Shown piece by piece: positions 9,380 through 18,727 of a stretch of 64,000 nt of DNA. The translations under genes were made by a program, and so were the position numbers. Position 1 is the stretch's first letter. The number at the start of each line of letters is the position of its first letter. The DNA lies in NCBI RefSeq assembly GCF_002744245.1, contig NZ_NKHG01000074.1:42923-106922 (forward strand), read 5' to 3'. The DNA comes from Bacillus pumilus (GTDB lineage: Bacteria > Bacillota > Bacilli > Bacillales > Bacillaceae). A model generated the notes under the pieces. That model was given only the letters and a program-made list of their open reading frames with translations, had not been told where the DNA came from and ran no database searches.

Positions 9380-10729
9380 CTATAGGTCTTTATATATAGG
9401 TTCTGCGTTTTTTAGCTTATCTACTCTTTCTTCTTTTCCTGTATTTGCATTAATGAACATCCGATATGTGTCATTTTTAATTGTTCCAAGGAATTCATAG
9501 CAGAGAACTTCCTCTGACATATCATTTTGAACAATGGCTAAATGGGTATCCTCGATCTTCACGTGCTTATTCAGTGTCTTTTCAGCTTCTTTTTGCGAGA
9601 TTTTAGGTGCTTTGATGTCGCGTTTTTTATGATTCATTAAGTAGTCTTTCGCTGAGAACCCAACAACCTCTCCATCATCTAATGCAACTTTCATACGAAT
9701 ACTGTCTGGATAAAGCAACACATTTTTTTGAAGAGGCACATAGGTAAATACACCGATATTATCAAATTGCGCACTTTCATCTAAATGGAACGATTCCGTA
9801 TCAAATCCATGCTTCTTTAAGAAACTTAGTGCTTTTTCAGATGCATCATTTAAGCTGATTTTCTGTTTTTTCACGTCTCGATTCTGAAGAAGATAGACCG
9901 GGTGTCCACCTTTTTCAGTCAAGTCTAAATAAAAATTTGCTTGGCTATCTGAATCTGACATTGATAGGCTATACACATCGCGATTTGTTTTGCTTCCGCT
10001 TTTTCGCACTTTAAAATCTTGATTATGATCAGGTGTAAATTGCTGCGCAATGCGGATTGCTTCTTTTTTTGAAATCTTTTCGCCTTTTAAATGATTGTAA
10101 CCTCGCGCTTCTGATTCTGATGACACATTTGTAGGACCGAGATCGACATCCGCAAATGCATCTGCATTTCTTTCAACGGTTTTTAATCCGTCAATGATGG
10201 TGTTATCGTTCTTTTGATCGCCGTCAGCCAGCGCCATTTCAACATCCATCCATTTTAAATTTTTGTTGAGTACGAGGTGCTGTACTTGTCTAAGCTCGTT
10301 TTGAATATCTGCCGCTTGATTATATAAAGCCGTAATGGTTTTGTGCGTATCTTTATTTAATGGTTCATCTGATAAAGATTTAACTGACGATTTGTAGCTA
10401 AAGTCTCCGACATTCGCCAAAAATTCTTCCGTTTTGTTAAAAGGCATCAATGTGAGTGGAAGCTGACTGACATTGTTATGTGCTTCTGATGACATTCTCC
10501 ATACATCTGCAAGTGCTGGAGAGATCGATGTTTGGCTGTTCATCGCAAGTGTCGCTCCAAGTTTATCGTGCAGCTGATCGACTTGGTACGTTAAATCGTG
10601 GAATGCTCTTTGGTAGTTGTTCTCTGCATGAAGCAGCACCGCATCTTTTTCTTGATGTTCTTTATAGCCCCAGTAACCTGTTGAGATGACAACAATTCCT
10701 AAAATAGCAATCAATATTCCTCTGATCAT
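9380..10729 (-). CDS. ypeB: YpeB, partner and localiser of germination enzyme SleB
   Basis: YpeB is the spore membrane protein needed to stabilise and hold the cortex-lytic enzyme SleB. The 449-residue product starts with an N-terminal membrane anchor (residues 4-20). A large central domain follows, then C-terminal PepSY-type repeats (for example KISKKEAIRIAQQF, repeated later as KISLNDASEKALSFL and KISQKEAEKTLNKH). It starts 16 bases downstream of sleB, the conserved two-gene germination operon expressed in the forespore. Length is normal for the family (about 450). Confidence 0.95.
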   Translation of the reverse strand: MIRGILIAILGIVVISTGYWGYKEHQEKDAVLLHAENNYQRAFHDLTYQVDQLHDKLGATLAMNSQTSISPALADVWRMSSEAHNNVSQLPLTLMPFNKTEEFLANVGDFSYKSSVKSLSDEPLNKDTHKTITALYNQAADIQNELRQVQHLVLNKNLKWMDVEMALADGDQKNDNTIIDGLKTVERNADAFADVDLGPTNVSSESEARGYNHLKGEKISKKEAIRIAQQFTPDHNQDFKVRKSGSKTNRDVYSLSMSDSDSQANFYLDLTEKGGHPVYLLQNRDVKKQKISLNDASEKALSFLKKHGFDTESFHLDESAQFDNIGVFTYVPLQKNVLLYPDSIRMKVALDDGEVVGFSAKDYLMNHKKRDIKAPKISQKEAEKTLNKHVKIEDTHLAIVQNDMSEEVLCYEFLGTIKNDTYRMFINANTGKEERVDKLKNAEPIYKDL

Positions 10730-10745
10730 TTATTTACACCTCTTT

Positions 10746-11666
10746 TTATTCACAGAAAATATGTTTCCCGATCCGTTTAATTTGTGATCTTCCCCAAATC
10801 CATGGGCTTGTTGCTGTATCAGGGTTAAAGTAATAGACGGCGCTTTCAGATGGATCCCAGCCATTAATGGCATCAAATACTGCTTTTTTTGCGGTTTCAT
10901 TTGGCGTCATATAAAATTGTCCGTCTGCCACAGCTGTAAACGCAAGCGGCTCAAAAATGACACCAGCAATGGTATTTGGAAAGGTTGGGCTGTTCAAACG
11001 ATTTAAGATAACGGCAGCGATGGCTACCTGTCCTTCATAAGGCTCGCCTCTTGCTTCACTATATACTGCTTGTGAAAGGAGCTGAATGTCATTACTAGAA
11101 AAACCACCTGGCATGTTGGCAGCCGTTTGTTTCGGCGTTTGATTTGCCTGCCCATTTCCTGACTGATTTCCAGACTTCCCAGATGAGCTGCTTCCTCCGC
11201 TTTGACTTTTTTGATTCTCTTTTGCACCTTGTGCGGTCTTTTTTTGTGAGCTTCTTTGTGCGGGAGCCTTTGTTTGCTGATCAAGCGGCTTCCCGCCATA
11301 GTGTGTAAACTGGTTCCCTTTTTGCAGCTGCTGCTGCACAAACTCTTTATAGTATTTTGTCTTTTGGACTAATAGGCTTTTTGTTTTTTCACCTACAAGT
11401 CCATCGACCTTCTTTACACCAAACTGACTTTGAAAGTTACGAACGGCCCAGTATGTTCCCCAGCCATACACTCCATCAATTTTGCCATTGTAAAAACCAT
11501 TGTATTGAAGCCGTGCTTGCAGCTCGACTACATCTTCTCCTGTTGCTCCTCGCTGAATGACTTGATTGGTGAAGGCTTCACTTTTTTCAGGTGTCATCAG
11601 TGAAAACGCGAGTAGAACAATTGAGAAGATAAGGACGATTTGTTTCATGAAACGAGCTTTGTCCAT
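10746..11666 (-). CDS. sleB: SleB, spore cortex-lytic enzyme
   Basis: SleB is a lytic transglycosylase that breaks muramic-delta-lactam-containing cortex peptidoglycan during germination. It has a signal peptide (residues 1-31, cut near SEA), a peptidoglycan-binding domain (about 35-95, with GVYGWGTYWAVRNFQ) and a Gln/Ser/Gly-rich linker (about 125-190). The C-terminal Hydrolase_2 domain has the catalytic glutamate in YSEARGE. 306 residues matches B. subtilis SleB (305). The start is the ATG at 11666, 6 bases after AGGAGGATC. It is co-transcribed with ypeB. Confidence 0.96.
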   Translation of the reverse strand: MDKARFMKQIVLIFSIVLLAFSLMTPEKSEAFTNQVIQRGATGEDVVELQARLQYNGFYNGKIDGVYGWGTYWAVRNFQSQFGVKKVDGLVGEKTKSLLVQKTKYYKEFVQQQLQKGNQFTHYGGKPLDQQTKAPAQRSSQKKTAQGAKENQKSQSGGSSSSGKSGNQSGNGQANQTPKQTAANMPGGFSSNDIQLLSQAVYSEARGEPYEGQVAIAAVILNRLNSPTFPNTIAGVIFEPLAFTAVADGQFYMTPNETAKKAVFDAINGWDPSESAVYYFNPDTATSPWIWGRSQIKRIGKHIFCE

Positions 11667-11763
11667 ATTTGATCCTCCTGTACTTTTGATGTTTGAATAT
11701 ATGTTTCTTCCGATCCCTATTTTTATACATTCATCACAGGAGGAAATTGGATGGAAAAGACAA

Positions 11764-11794
11764 AAAACGCCCTATTTTCTTATAGGACGTTTTT
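11764..11794 (-). terminator. Terminator downstream of prsW
   Basis: A stem of CCTAT/ATAGG extended by an ACG/CGT pairing and an A/T-rich base, with TTTT after it on the minus strand, lies just past the prsW stop at 11799. Confidence 0.7.
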
Positions 11795-11798
11795 TAAT

Positions 11799-12455
11799 TT
11801 AAATTTGCACCATTTTCACCACGCGGGCTTTTTTGGCTTTCCGCAGGCCAAACCACCATAAAAAAATCATGAAAGGCAGCATAATATATCCCCAATTTTT
11901 CATCCCAAGAAGAATGAAATCATATAAGCCATGAAAAAGCACAGGAAGCGTTAAAGAAAGGATAAGCCATTTGACCCGCTCTTTTTTAGCAGAGAAACGA
12001 GCCTTCCCTATATAAAACCCCATCACAACACCAAACAAAGCGTGACTTGATACTGGTAATAAGGCACGTGTAAAAGCATATTCTACCCCATGACCGACTA
12101 AGTAAAGAATATTTTCAAGCGTCGCAAAACCAAGTGAAACACTTGTTCCATAAACAATCCCGTCATAGTGCTCATCAAACTGTACATGTGCATAGACGCT
12201 GACCATTAATATAAACCATTTTAATGATTCCTCTAAAAAACCCGAAGTCACAAAGGAAATCAAGATAGGATTGGTTGCAATATGTTCCTCCTGAAGGACA
12301 TATTGAATAAACATGGTTGGAAACACAAGTATGACACCTAGCATAAAAGATCTGATGACCATGTGAACCGGCTCATTGTCGTACTGATCTTTCAAATAAA
12401 AATAACTTAAAAGTGCGATGCCGGGAGCTAAACCTGCTGAGATGATTGCGATCAT
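11799..12455 (-). CDS. prsW: PrsW, intramembrane glutamic protease for anti-sigma factor RsiW
   Basis: PrsW makes the first cut in RsiW, releasing SigW during envelope stress. The 218-residue product is all membrane helices, with the conserved EEsxK motif (GFLEESLKW) and later conserved positions in [10 protein letters not shown] and SSHALFG. Length equals B. subtilis PrsW. It lies alone between sleB and ypdA, with a terminator after it. Confidence 0.92.
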   Translation of the reverse strand: MIAIISAGLAPGIALLSYFYLKDQYDNEPVHMVIRSFMLGVILVFPTMFIQYVLQEEHIATNPILISFVTSGFLEESLKWFILMVSVYAHVQFDEHYDGIVYGTSVSLGFATLENILYLVGHGVEYAFTRALLPVSSHALFGVVMGFYIGKARFSAKKERVKWLILSLTLPVLFHGLYDFILLGMKNWGYIMLPFMIFLWWFGLRKAKKARVVKMVQI

Positions 12456-12573
12456 AATCAGACCTCTTTCCCTACATTATCCTTCATTATCGTACCATGA
12501 TTTACCCCTTTTTTATATGACTCGAGCCCATTTTTCATAAAATAACTTTCTATATAATCCCAGTTTACATAAA

Positions 12574-12608
12574 AAAGAACTGAATCCCATTGTGGGGTCC
12601 AGTTCTTT
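12574..12608 (-). terminator. Terminator downstream of ypdA
   Basis: A 9-bp stem AAAGAACTG/CAGTTCTTT with a partly paired interior, followed by A/T-rich sequence, lies just past the ypdA stop at 12612. Confidence 0.75.
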
Positions 12609-12611
12609 TTT

Positions 12612-13583
12612 TTACCCGTTGATTCTTTTGTTGATTTCTTCTGCGATCAGCTCTCCATGAAATCTTCCATTTTCAATGAAAATTTCATTGGCGTTGTTTC
12701 CAGCTGCTATGACCCCTGCAATGAAGATGCCTTCTATGTTTGTTTCCATCGTCTGTTCATCAAATGCTGGACGACCTGATTCTTGATCAATGGTTACACC
12801 CATTTTTTCTAAAAAAGAATGATCAGGATGATAACCTGTCATCGCAAACACAAAATCACTTTTTACACGATCGATTTGGTCTTGTTGATTTGTAAAGATG
12901 ACCTCTTCTTCAGTGATTTCTTTGACCTGTGCACCAAACTCCATTCGAATGGTTCCATGACGAACGAGGGCTTCAAACTCTGGTAATATCCAAGGTTTGA
13001 TGCTGGACGAATACTCAGTTCCTCTATACAAAACAGTGACCCTGCTTCCGCATTTCACAAGTTCTAGCGCGGCATCGACACTGGAGTTCTTACCCCCGAT
13101 GACCGTCACATCTTTATCAAAGTATGGGTGGCCTTCTTTAAAGTAATGATACACGTGAGGAAGCTCTTCCCCTTTGATATTCATATAGTTCGGATGATCA
13201 TAGTAGCCAGTGGCAATCACGACATAGTCACATGAATAGTCATCTTTTGACGTGCTGACGGTAAAACACCCATCTTTTTTCATCACAGCGTTTACCTTTT
13301 CAAACGCATGCACACGCAGGCTTTTTCGTCTGACCACCTCTCGGTAATAGGAAAGTGCCTGTATACGAACTGGCTTCCGGTTTTCAGTAATAAAAGCGAC
13401 ATCACCGATCTCAAGCTTTTCGCTTGTGCTGAAAAAGGTTTGATGTGTTGGATAATGATAAATACTGTTGACCACATTTCCCTTTTCGATCACAAGTGCA
13501 TCAATTCCGATTTGCTTGAATGCGATGGCCGCTGATAATCCACATGGGCCGCCTCCTATTATGATCGCTTTTTCTTGTTTCAT
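12612..13583 (-). CDS. ypdA: YpdA, NADPH-dependent bacillithiol disulfide reductase
   Basis: YpdA reduces bacillithiol disulfide, keeping the low-molecular-weight thiol pool of Firmicutes reduced. The product (323 residues from the ATG at 13583, behind AGGAGTGG) has the FAD dinucleotide fold GGGPCGLSAA at the N-terminus and the NADPH site GGKNSSVDAAL in the middle. The C-terminal FAD segment reads FVFAMTGYHPD. Unlike classical disulfide reductases it has no CxxC pair at the FAD face, which is normal for this family. It is monocistronic, between prsW and gudB. Confidence 0.92.
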   Translation of the reverse strand: MKQEKAIIIGGGPCGLSAAIAFKQIGIDALVIEKGNVVNSIYHYPTHQTFFSTSEKLEIGDVAFITENRKPVRIQALSYYREVVRRKSLRVHAFEKVNAVMKKDGCFTVSTSKDDYSCDYVVIATGYYDHPNYMNIKGEELPHVYHYFKEGHPYFDKDVTVIGGKNSSVDAALELVKCGSRVTVLYRGTEYSSSIKPWILPEFEALVRHGTIRMEFGAQVKEITEEEVIFTNQQDQIDRVKSDFVFAMTGYHPDHSFLEKMGVTIDQESGRPAFDEQTMETNIEGIFIAGVIAAGNNANEIFIENGRFHGELIAEEINKRING

Positions 13584-13655
13584 TTGTTCCACTCCTGTCG
13601 TTTCACTGCAATAACAATTGCTGGGCTGTTTGATTCTTTGTGCCATTACATAAAA

Positions 13656-13683
13656 AAATCTCCTATTTAAGGATAGGAGATTT
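13656..13683 (-). terminator. Terminator downstream of gudB
   Basis: A perfect 11-bp stem AAATCTCCTAT/ATAGGAGATTT with a 6-base loop and a minus-strand T run follows the gudB stop at 13708. Confidence 0.85.
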
Positions 13684-13707
13684 TAAGATGCGATGCAAAT
13701 AAGCCGC

Positions 13708-14982
13708 TTAAATCCAGCCTCTGAATCGAGAAGCTTCAGCCATTTTACGTACGCCGACCATATATGCTGCAAGTCGCATATCGATGCGGCGGTTTTGCGC
13801 CATTTCATAAATATTATTAAATGATTTCACCATCATATCTTCTAAACGAGTTTCCACTTCTTCTTCTGTCCAGTAGAACCCTTGGTTATTCTGAACCCAT
13901 TCAAAGTAAGAAACAGTTACACCACCCGCACTCGCAAGTACGTCTGGGACTAGTAGTACACCACGATCTGAAAGAATTTTTGTTCCTTCCAGCGTCGTCG
14001 GCCCATTTGCTGCCTCTACGACAATTTTGGCTTTAATGTTGGCCGCATTATCTTCTGTGATTTGGTTTTCAATGGCTGCAGGTACTAAGATATCACAATC
14101 CAGCTCAAGCAGCTCTTGGTTTGTAATTGTATCGTTAAATAATTTAGTGACGGTTCCAAAGCTGTCACGTCGGTCGAGCAAGTAGTCAATGTCTAGACCA
14201 TCTTCATCGTATAATCCGCCGTATGCATCTGAAATCCCTACGATTTTTGCTCCCGCATCATACATGAATTTAGCTAAGTAGCTTCCTGCATTTCCGAATC
14301 CCTGTACAACAACACGAGCCCCATTGATGTCAATCCCTTTTTTCTTCGCCGCTTCTTTGATGCAGATCGTCACACCTTTTGCAGTTGCAGTGTCTCGTCC
14401 GTGTGACCCTCCGAGAACAATTGGTTTTCCTGTAATAAATCCTGGCGAGTTAAACTCATCAATTCTAGAATATTCATCCATCATCCATGCCATAATTTGA
14501 GAGTTTGTAAACACATCTGGTGCTGGAACATCTTTGGTTGGACCAACGATTTGACTAATCGCGCGTACATAGCCGCGGCTTAGTTTTTCAAGCTCTCTGA
14601 ATGACATTTCTCTTGGATCACAGATAATACCGCCTTTTCCTCCGCCATAAGGAAGATCCACAATACCACATTTTAAACTCATCCAAATTGAAAGCGCTTT
14701 TACTTCTTTTTCAGTGACATTAGGGTGGAATCTAATTCCGCCTTTTGTTGGACCGACAGCATCATTGTGCTGCGCACGATAACCAGTGAAAATTTTCACC
14801 GATCCATCATCCATACGAACAGGAATTTTGACCGTTAATAGACGGATTGGCTCCTTCAGTAATTCATACACTTCTTGCGGATACCCCAATTTGTCAAGCG
14901 CTTTATGTATGACGGTTTGAGTTGACTTTAAAACATCTAGCTTATCTTCTGCGTTATGAGCGGCGTTTTGATCGGCTGCCAT
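13708..14982 (-). CDS. gudB: GudB, NAD-dependent catabolic glutamate dehydrogenase
   Basis: GudB oxidises glutamate to 2-oxoglutarate and ammonia. The 424-residue product contains the substrate-lysine segment PTKGGIRFHP and the catalytic-lysine loop LPYGGGKGGI. The dinucleotide fold GFGNAGSYLAKF is also intact. At the position where B. subtilis 168 carries a 9-bp duplication that makes GudB unstable, this sequence reads EKEVKALSIW without a repeat, so the enzyme should be active. The ATG at 14982 has AGGGGGTT upstream. Monocistronic, with its own terminator. Confidence 0.95.
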   Translation of the reverse strand: MAADQNAAHNAEDKLDVLKSTQTVIHKALDKLGYPQEVYELLKEPIRLLTVKIPVRMDDGSVKIFTGYRAQHNDAVGPTKGGIRFHPNVTEKEVKALSIWMSLKCGIVDLPYGGGKGGIICDPREMSFRELEKLSRGYVRAISQIVGPTKDVPAPDVFTNSQIMAWMMDEYSRIDEFNSPGFITGKPIVLGGSHGRDTATAKGVTICIKEAAKKKGIDINGARVVVQGFGNAGSYLAKFMYDAGAKIVGISDAYGGLYDEDGLDIDYLLDRRDSFGTVTKLFNDTITNQELLELDCDILVPAAIENQITEDNAANIKAKIVVEAANGPTTLEGTKILSDRGVLLVPDVLASAGGVTVSYFEWVQNNQGFYWTEEEVETRLEDMMVKSFNNIYEMAQNRRIDMRLAAYMVGVRKMAEASRFRGWI

Positions 14983-15129
14983 TAAAATAAACCCCCTAGA
15001 AATCTTTCATGATCTACTGCTCCCTTTCAAGCAATAGTATACACCTTCGTACTGGTAAAGCAAAGGTAAAAAGCGTTTTTTATCAAAATAAAATATCAGC
15101 GTTTATAAATATAAAAAAGGATATAAAAA

Positions 15130-15157
15130 AATACTGTTGTTTCATCACAACAGTATT
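15130..15157 (-). terminator. Terminator downstream of mecB
   Basis: A perfect 11-bp stem AATACTGTTGT/ACAACAGTATT with a 6-base loop and then TTTTTTTATAT on the minus strand follows mecB (stop at 15179). Confidence 0.85.
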
Positions 15158-15178
15158 AAATATTATAGAAAAAAGTGA

Positions 15179-15757
15179 TTAAAAATACATCTGAATAGTT
15201 TTGATTGCATCTTCTTGCATAATCACTTTTCCATACTCTTTTAGCCGGTGAATGGTTAATGTCGTAGGAGATCCAAATTCCGCTAAAATGGAAATCACGG
15301 TATCAGCAGACAGTTCTTCGAAATCATCTAGGCTGAGAAAATATTGACCTTCATAATGGTAAACTGTCCCCCCTAAAAGTCCAATACGACTTAAACTATA
15401 GGACAGTTGAATCACATCTTCAAACGAGGCAAATTGATAGAGCACATGCTTACTCTCGTCGAGCTTGACTTGCATCTCAATGTAATCTTCATCAAACTCA
15501 TCATCAGCTTCTTCCTGCTGACTCTTCGTGACAATGACAACCATCCCCTGCGCCTGAAGAGAAAATACTTCAACAGCAATCGGTCCATTCGCTTCAAAAC
15601 CGAGCTCCTGATTCGCTTCGTTCATCATGTCTTTAAACAGCTGATGAACTTTGAACGAATCTTTCCAAAGGTCTTCTTTCGTAAGACCTCGGTCTGTCAG
15701 ATCATCTAGTGTGAGAAAAATTTTGATTTTATTATAATTCAGACGCTCCAGTCGCAT
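15179..15757 (-). CDS. mecB: MecB (YpbH), ClpCP adaptor paralogue of MecA
   Basis: MecA-family adaptors bring substrates to the ClpC ATPase and promote its oligomerisation. This 192-residue protein begins MRLERLNYNKIKIF, the conserved N-terminal substrate-binding segment. It has an acidic linker (ADDEFDEDYIE at about 95-105) and a C-terminal ClpC-binding domain ending IKTIQMYF. The start is the ATG at 15757, behind AGGAGGG. B. subtilis has MecA and the paralogue YpbH (MecB); neighbours gudB and ypbG identify this one as MecB. Confidence 0.9.
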   Translation of the reverse strand: MRLERLNYNKIKIFLTLDDLTDRGLTKEDLWKDSFKVHQLFKDMMNEANQELGFEANGPIAVEVFSLQAQGMVVIVTKSQQEEADDEFDEDYIEMQVKLDESKHVLYQFASFEDVIQLSYSLSRIGLLGGTVYHYEGQYFLSLDDFEELSADTVISILAEFGSPTTLTIHRLKEYGKVIMQEDAIKTIQMYF

Positions 15758-15921
15758 AACGTTCCCTCCTGCCTCTTCTAACACACATCATACTGTAGTA
15801 TATGAGATGATGAGTCATAGGTTCTTAATTTTGTATTCAGTTTACACTGTGTCAAGACGGAAGACAAGCATGAAGCTATGCTTACGGTGACTTTTATGGA
15901 AAATATTGAGGGTGCATCAAA

Positions 15922-16710
15922 TTAGTGAGTTTTTAGCGGCATTAAATAGATCAGATGGGTTTCTGGCTCTGCACCAAGACGCATTGGTATCTTTGTTGTT
16001 CCATAGCCATTACTAATCAGAAAGAAAGCCCCTTTGACCTGACCTGTTCTCCCTTTTTCATACGGGCCAAATTTCCCTATGCGAATCTGTCCCCCGTGGG
16101 TATGACCGCTCAGTACGAGATCGATTCCCTCTTCCTCACTCATCACGTGATGTACATCTGGATTGTGTGACAGGAGAATATTCACATCTTCTTTGACAAA
16201 CTCAGGTCGAATCGCTTCATAATCTGCTTTTTCAAGCCGAATATCATCGATTCCGCCTATTTTGATTGGCTGGCCTTCAAAATCCCACACAGCCGTTTTA
16301 TTTTGCAGCGTGGTGACATCATAAGCATGAAATATCTCTTTTAACTTTTGCTGATGCAGCTCATGATCATTATTTCCCCAAACAAAATAAACCGGCGCAA
16401 TTCTTGTTAAACGTTTCACATTTTCTTCTATCCTAGCATATGGTACGCCTTTCTCTGCTAAGTCCCCGCCTATCATAATCACATCGGGCTTTTCCTGCTG
16501 TACTTCCGCTAACAACGTATCACTAATAAGGCGGCGATGCGTATCAGAAATAAAGAAAATGACTGCCGGTCTATCTGATTGAAGTGCTTCTATTGTAAAG
16601 TAATGCTTTTTGATGTTGTTTTGTTTTGCCGTTTTCACCATTTTTGCTGTTACACACACACCTGTTGTAACAGCAGCTATGGCGGCAGTAAATCCGATGG
16701 CATATTTCAT
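15922..16710 (-). CDS. ypbG: YpbG, membrane-anchored calcineurin-like phosphoesterase
   Basis: All metallophosphoesterase motifs are seen in order: DTHRR, GGDLAEKG, GNNDHE, LLSHNPD and GHTHGGQ. An N-terminal membrane helix (MKYAIGFTAAIAAVTTG) would anchor the enzyme with its domain outside or at the membrane. The start chosen is the ATG at 16710, 9 bases after GGGAG; an ATG at 16749 has no ribosome site. The substrate is unknown. It follows ypbF, whose terminator lies between them. Confidence 0.85.
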   Translation of the reverse strand: MKYAIGFTAAIAAVTTGVCVTAKMVKTAKQNNIKKHYFTIEALQSDRPAVIFFISDTHRRLISDTLLAEVQQEKPDVIMIGGDLAEKGVPYARIEENVKRLTRIAPVYFVWGNNDHELHQQKLKEIFHAYDVTTLQNKTAVWDFEGQPIKIGGIDDIRLEKADYEAIRPEFVKEDVNILLSHNPDVHHVMSEEEGIDLVLSGHTHGGQIRIGKFGPYEKGRTGQVKGAFFLISNGYGTTKIPMRLGAEPETHLIYLMPLKTH

Positions 16711-16766
16711 CACAAATGGCTCCCTTACATCTTCTTTCTTTTCTTTCATAAGACGCTTGAATGAAA

Positions 16767-16794
16767 AAAGACGTTTCAGCTGTTAAACGTCTTT
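16767..16794 (-). terminator. Terminator downstream of ypbF
   Basis: A perfect 10-bp stem AAAGACGTTT/AAACGTCTTT with an 8-base loop lies between ypbF (stop 16802) and ypbG, with a minus-strand tail of TTTTTTC. Confidence 0.8.
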
Positions 16795-16801
16795 TTTTCA
16801 T

Positions 16802-17254
16802 TTATTTACTTTCATAATAGAGATTGATGTCATATTGCTTCTGCATGTAATGAAAAACGGTCTCACGCTCTTTCCACTGATTTGATTGAGGCCATAAATC
16901 TGTGCTTTTTTGTATAATTTCACATCTGAGCTTATGATATTCATCCTCAGCCTTTTCTTCTTTTTTCTTATAATAATACGATGCGTAAAAAGCGAACACT
17001 TCGGCCATGATCCAAAATAGAAACACCTCATGACTAAGCAGTGTTGCAATCATAGCTTCCGGCTGCAGCGAGCCCCCGCTATTAGCTGTTATGACAAAAT
17101 AAAACAGAAGAATCGCTAGAGATAAAAGGGCTGTCCATTGCCACCTTTTGCACAGTTTTGCAAAGCCCTCATATTTGCGCTTTCTTTTGATCAATGTTTC
17201 AATCATTTTCTGTGTCGGCTGATCCATATAACGACTGATTGCCTGCAATGTCAT
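16802..17254 (-). CDS. ypbF: YpbF, small two-helix membrane protein
   Basis: A 150-residue protein with two predicted membrane helices (about 43-63 and 78-100), separated by a short loop and followed by a charged, soluble tail rich in K and E. The start chosen is the ATG at 17254, 8 bases after AGGG; a GTG at 17263 is the alternative. No functional domain was recognised. It matches B. subtilis YpbF in position and length (about 147). Confidence 0.7.
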   Translation of the reverse strand: MTLQAISRYMDQPTQKMIETLIKRKRKYEGFAKLCKRWQWTALLSLAILLFYFVITANSGGSLQPEAMIATLLSHEVFLFWIMAEVFAFYASYYYKKKEEKAEDEYHKLRCEIIQKSTDLWPQSNQWKERETVFHYMQKQYDINLYYESK

Positions 17255-17315
17255 CACATACACCCTGTCCCTTTTTTCTACATATGTATGTGCTTTTCCA
17301 TTGATTCATGTCAGA

Positions 17316-18077
17316 TCATTCGTTTTCTAATGGGATATTCAGCACTTGTCCGCTGTACACACTGTTTCCTTTTAAATGATTATAAGCTCTAATTTTCTCT
17401 TCACCCGAACGGTTTTGGTAATACTTCATGGAAATTCGATACAGGTTTTCCTTTGGTCCAACAGTATGCTGCACGACACGAACTGGCTTTTCTTCCTGCT
17501 TCTTTTTCTCTTCAGCTTCTTTTCGTTTTTTCTCTTCCTGCTGCTTTTGCAGAGCTAGCTGCTGCTCTTCACGCTTTTTTGCGGCTGCTGCCTTTTCACG
17601 CTCTGCTTTCTCTTTAGCGGCTTGTTCTTTTTTCTTTTGCTCTGCTTGTTCTTTCAATCGTTGCTTTTCTTTTTCGGCATCTTTCTTTTTCTTCTCTTCA
17701 TCTGACGCATCCGCTTTACCAGCGCTCGAGTCATTTTTCGTTTCGACAAGCGCTGACTGGACTGGGTCAGTGTCAGCACTTGATGTTTTATCAATATATA
17801 CGTCTTGATTATTGTTATGTTTGATTTCCTCTGATGTGTAGTAGATCAAAAGGAAGAATACACCTATGACGATAATAGGAAAGATAATAGCCAATGTCGT
17901 AAACAATGGGTTGCGAACCTTTTTTGTGCGCTGTTTTTTATATTCATGAAAATCTTCCCGTGTAGGAAAGTGAGAGTCATCTGAAGGATGTACTTCTTCT
18001 TCAAGATTTTCCTCTACATCGTCATGGATGTTTGTCAGTTGTTGTTTTTTTCTCTTCATTCTCGACATTTCTTCCAT
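17316..18077 (-). CDS. ypbE: YpbE, membrane protein with coiled coil and LysM domain
   Basis: A 253-residue protein with an acidic N-terminal cytosolic segment and one membrane helix (about residues 64-84). A long Lys/Glu/Ala-rich coiled coil (about 120-200) follows. The C-terminal LysM peptidoglycan-binding domain begins VVQHTVGPKENLYRISMKYY. The arrangement is that of a type II protein reaching through the wall. The start is the ATG at 18077 behind GAGGGAGGG. It overlaps the end of ypbD by 56 bases. Function unknown. Confidence 0.82.
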   Translation of the reverse strand: MEEMSRMKRKKQQLTNIHDDVEENLEEEVHPSDDSHFPTREDFHEYKKQRTKKVRNPLFTTLAIIFPIIVIGVFFLLIYYTSEEIKHNNNQDVYIDKTSSADTDPVQSALVETKNDSSAGKADASDEEKKKKDAEKEKQRLKEQAEQKKKEQAAKEKAEREKAAAAKKREEQQLALQKQQEEKKRKEAEEKKKQEEKPVRVVQHTVGPKENLYRISMKYYQNRSGEEKIRAYNHLKGNSVYSGQVLNIPLENE

Positions 18078-18722
18078 GTTCAGCCCTCCCTCTATATTTA
18101 AAACGAATTTGACATGCAAAGACTAAGTCAATGACAAAATGGGTCATGACAGGAACAAATAAATTCCCAGTCCACTCGTATAAAAGTCCTAAAAAAATAC
18201 TAATGGAAACCACAAGGATAAACAAGAGTATTTTTGATAAATAGCGAAAGTGAAGAAGCGCAAACACAATGCTGGCGATTTCAAGCCCAAATTGCTGTTG
18301 AACGATCCCTCGGAATAAAATTTCCTCTGAAAAGGCAATGAACAGTGTTAACCAAACAATATGCAGTATGCTGCGATTTTTGAACATTTTTTCATTTAAG
18401 CCACCATCATCATACATATGAGCAGGAAACACCCTCATGATAATTGCGTCCAAAATGATGACAAGTAAAGCACCGCCAATTCCATAAGTCAGTATTCGCA
18501 TATCATGGATCTGCCAAAGTGAGATGAACTCAGTCCAATGATCAAACATAAAAATGCCTAGCAAAAAAGAAACGATGAGCATGAGCAGCTGCGTGAAATA
18601 AAGCTGTTCTACTACTTGTCGATCAGTTAATTTTTGAATGATACGGCGGTGTTGTTCAATCAATGCTGCGCCTCTTTTGTCAGATGAAACATACGATCCA
18701 GCACGCTCTTCCAATGTTTCAT
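18022..18722 (-). CDS. ypbD: YpbD, CPBP-family intramembrane protease, probably frameshifted near the N-terminus
   Basis: A multi-helix CPBP (CAAX-protease/bacteriocin-processing) membrane protein. The motif EEILFRG is clear, followed by the conserved segment TGNLFVPVMTHFVIDLVFA. The best start is the ATG at 18722, 9 bases after GGAG and overlapping the recQ stop. That frame reads MKHWKSVLDRMFHLTKEAQ and stops. Adding one G (CAGCATTG to CAGGCATTG) joins it to ALIEQHRRIIQKLTDRQ and the rest, 233 residues in all. A TTG at 18714 opens the downstream frame without a ribosome site. CPBP identity is sure; the frameshift is likely but not certain. Confidence 0.7.
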
Positions 18723-18727
18723 TTCAT

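Noticed and set aside
11024..11341. 105-codon frame opposite reading phase within sleB
   Set aside because: It is an out-of-frame shadow of the Gln/Ser-rich sleB linker with no ribosome site.
18022..18714. YpbD starting from the TTG at 18714 as an intact 230-residue protein
   Set aside because: No ribosome site precedes it, while the ATG at 18722 has one and is coupled to recQ; a missing G explains both frames better.
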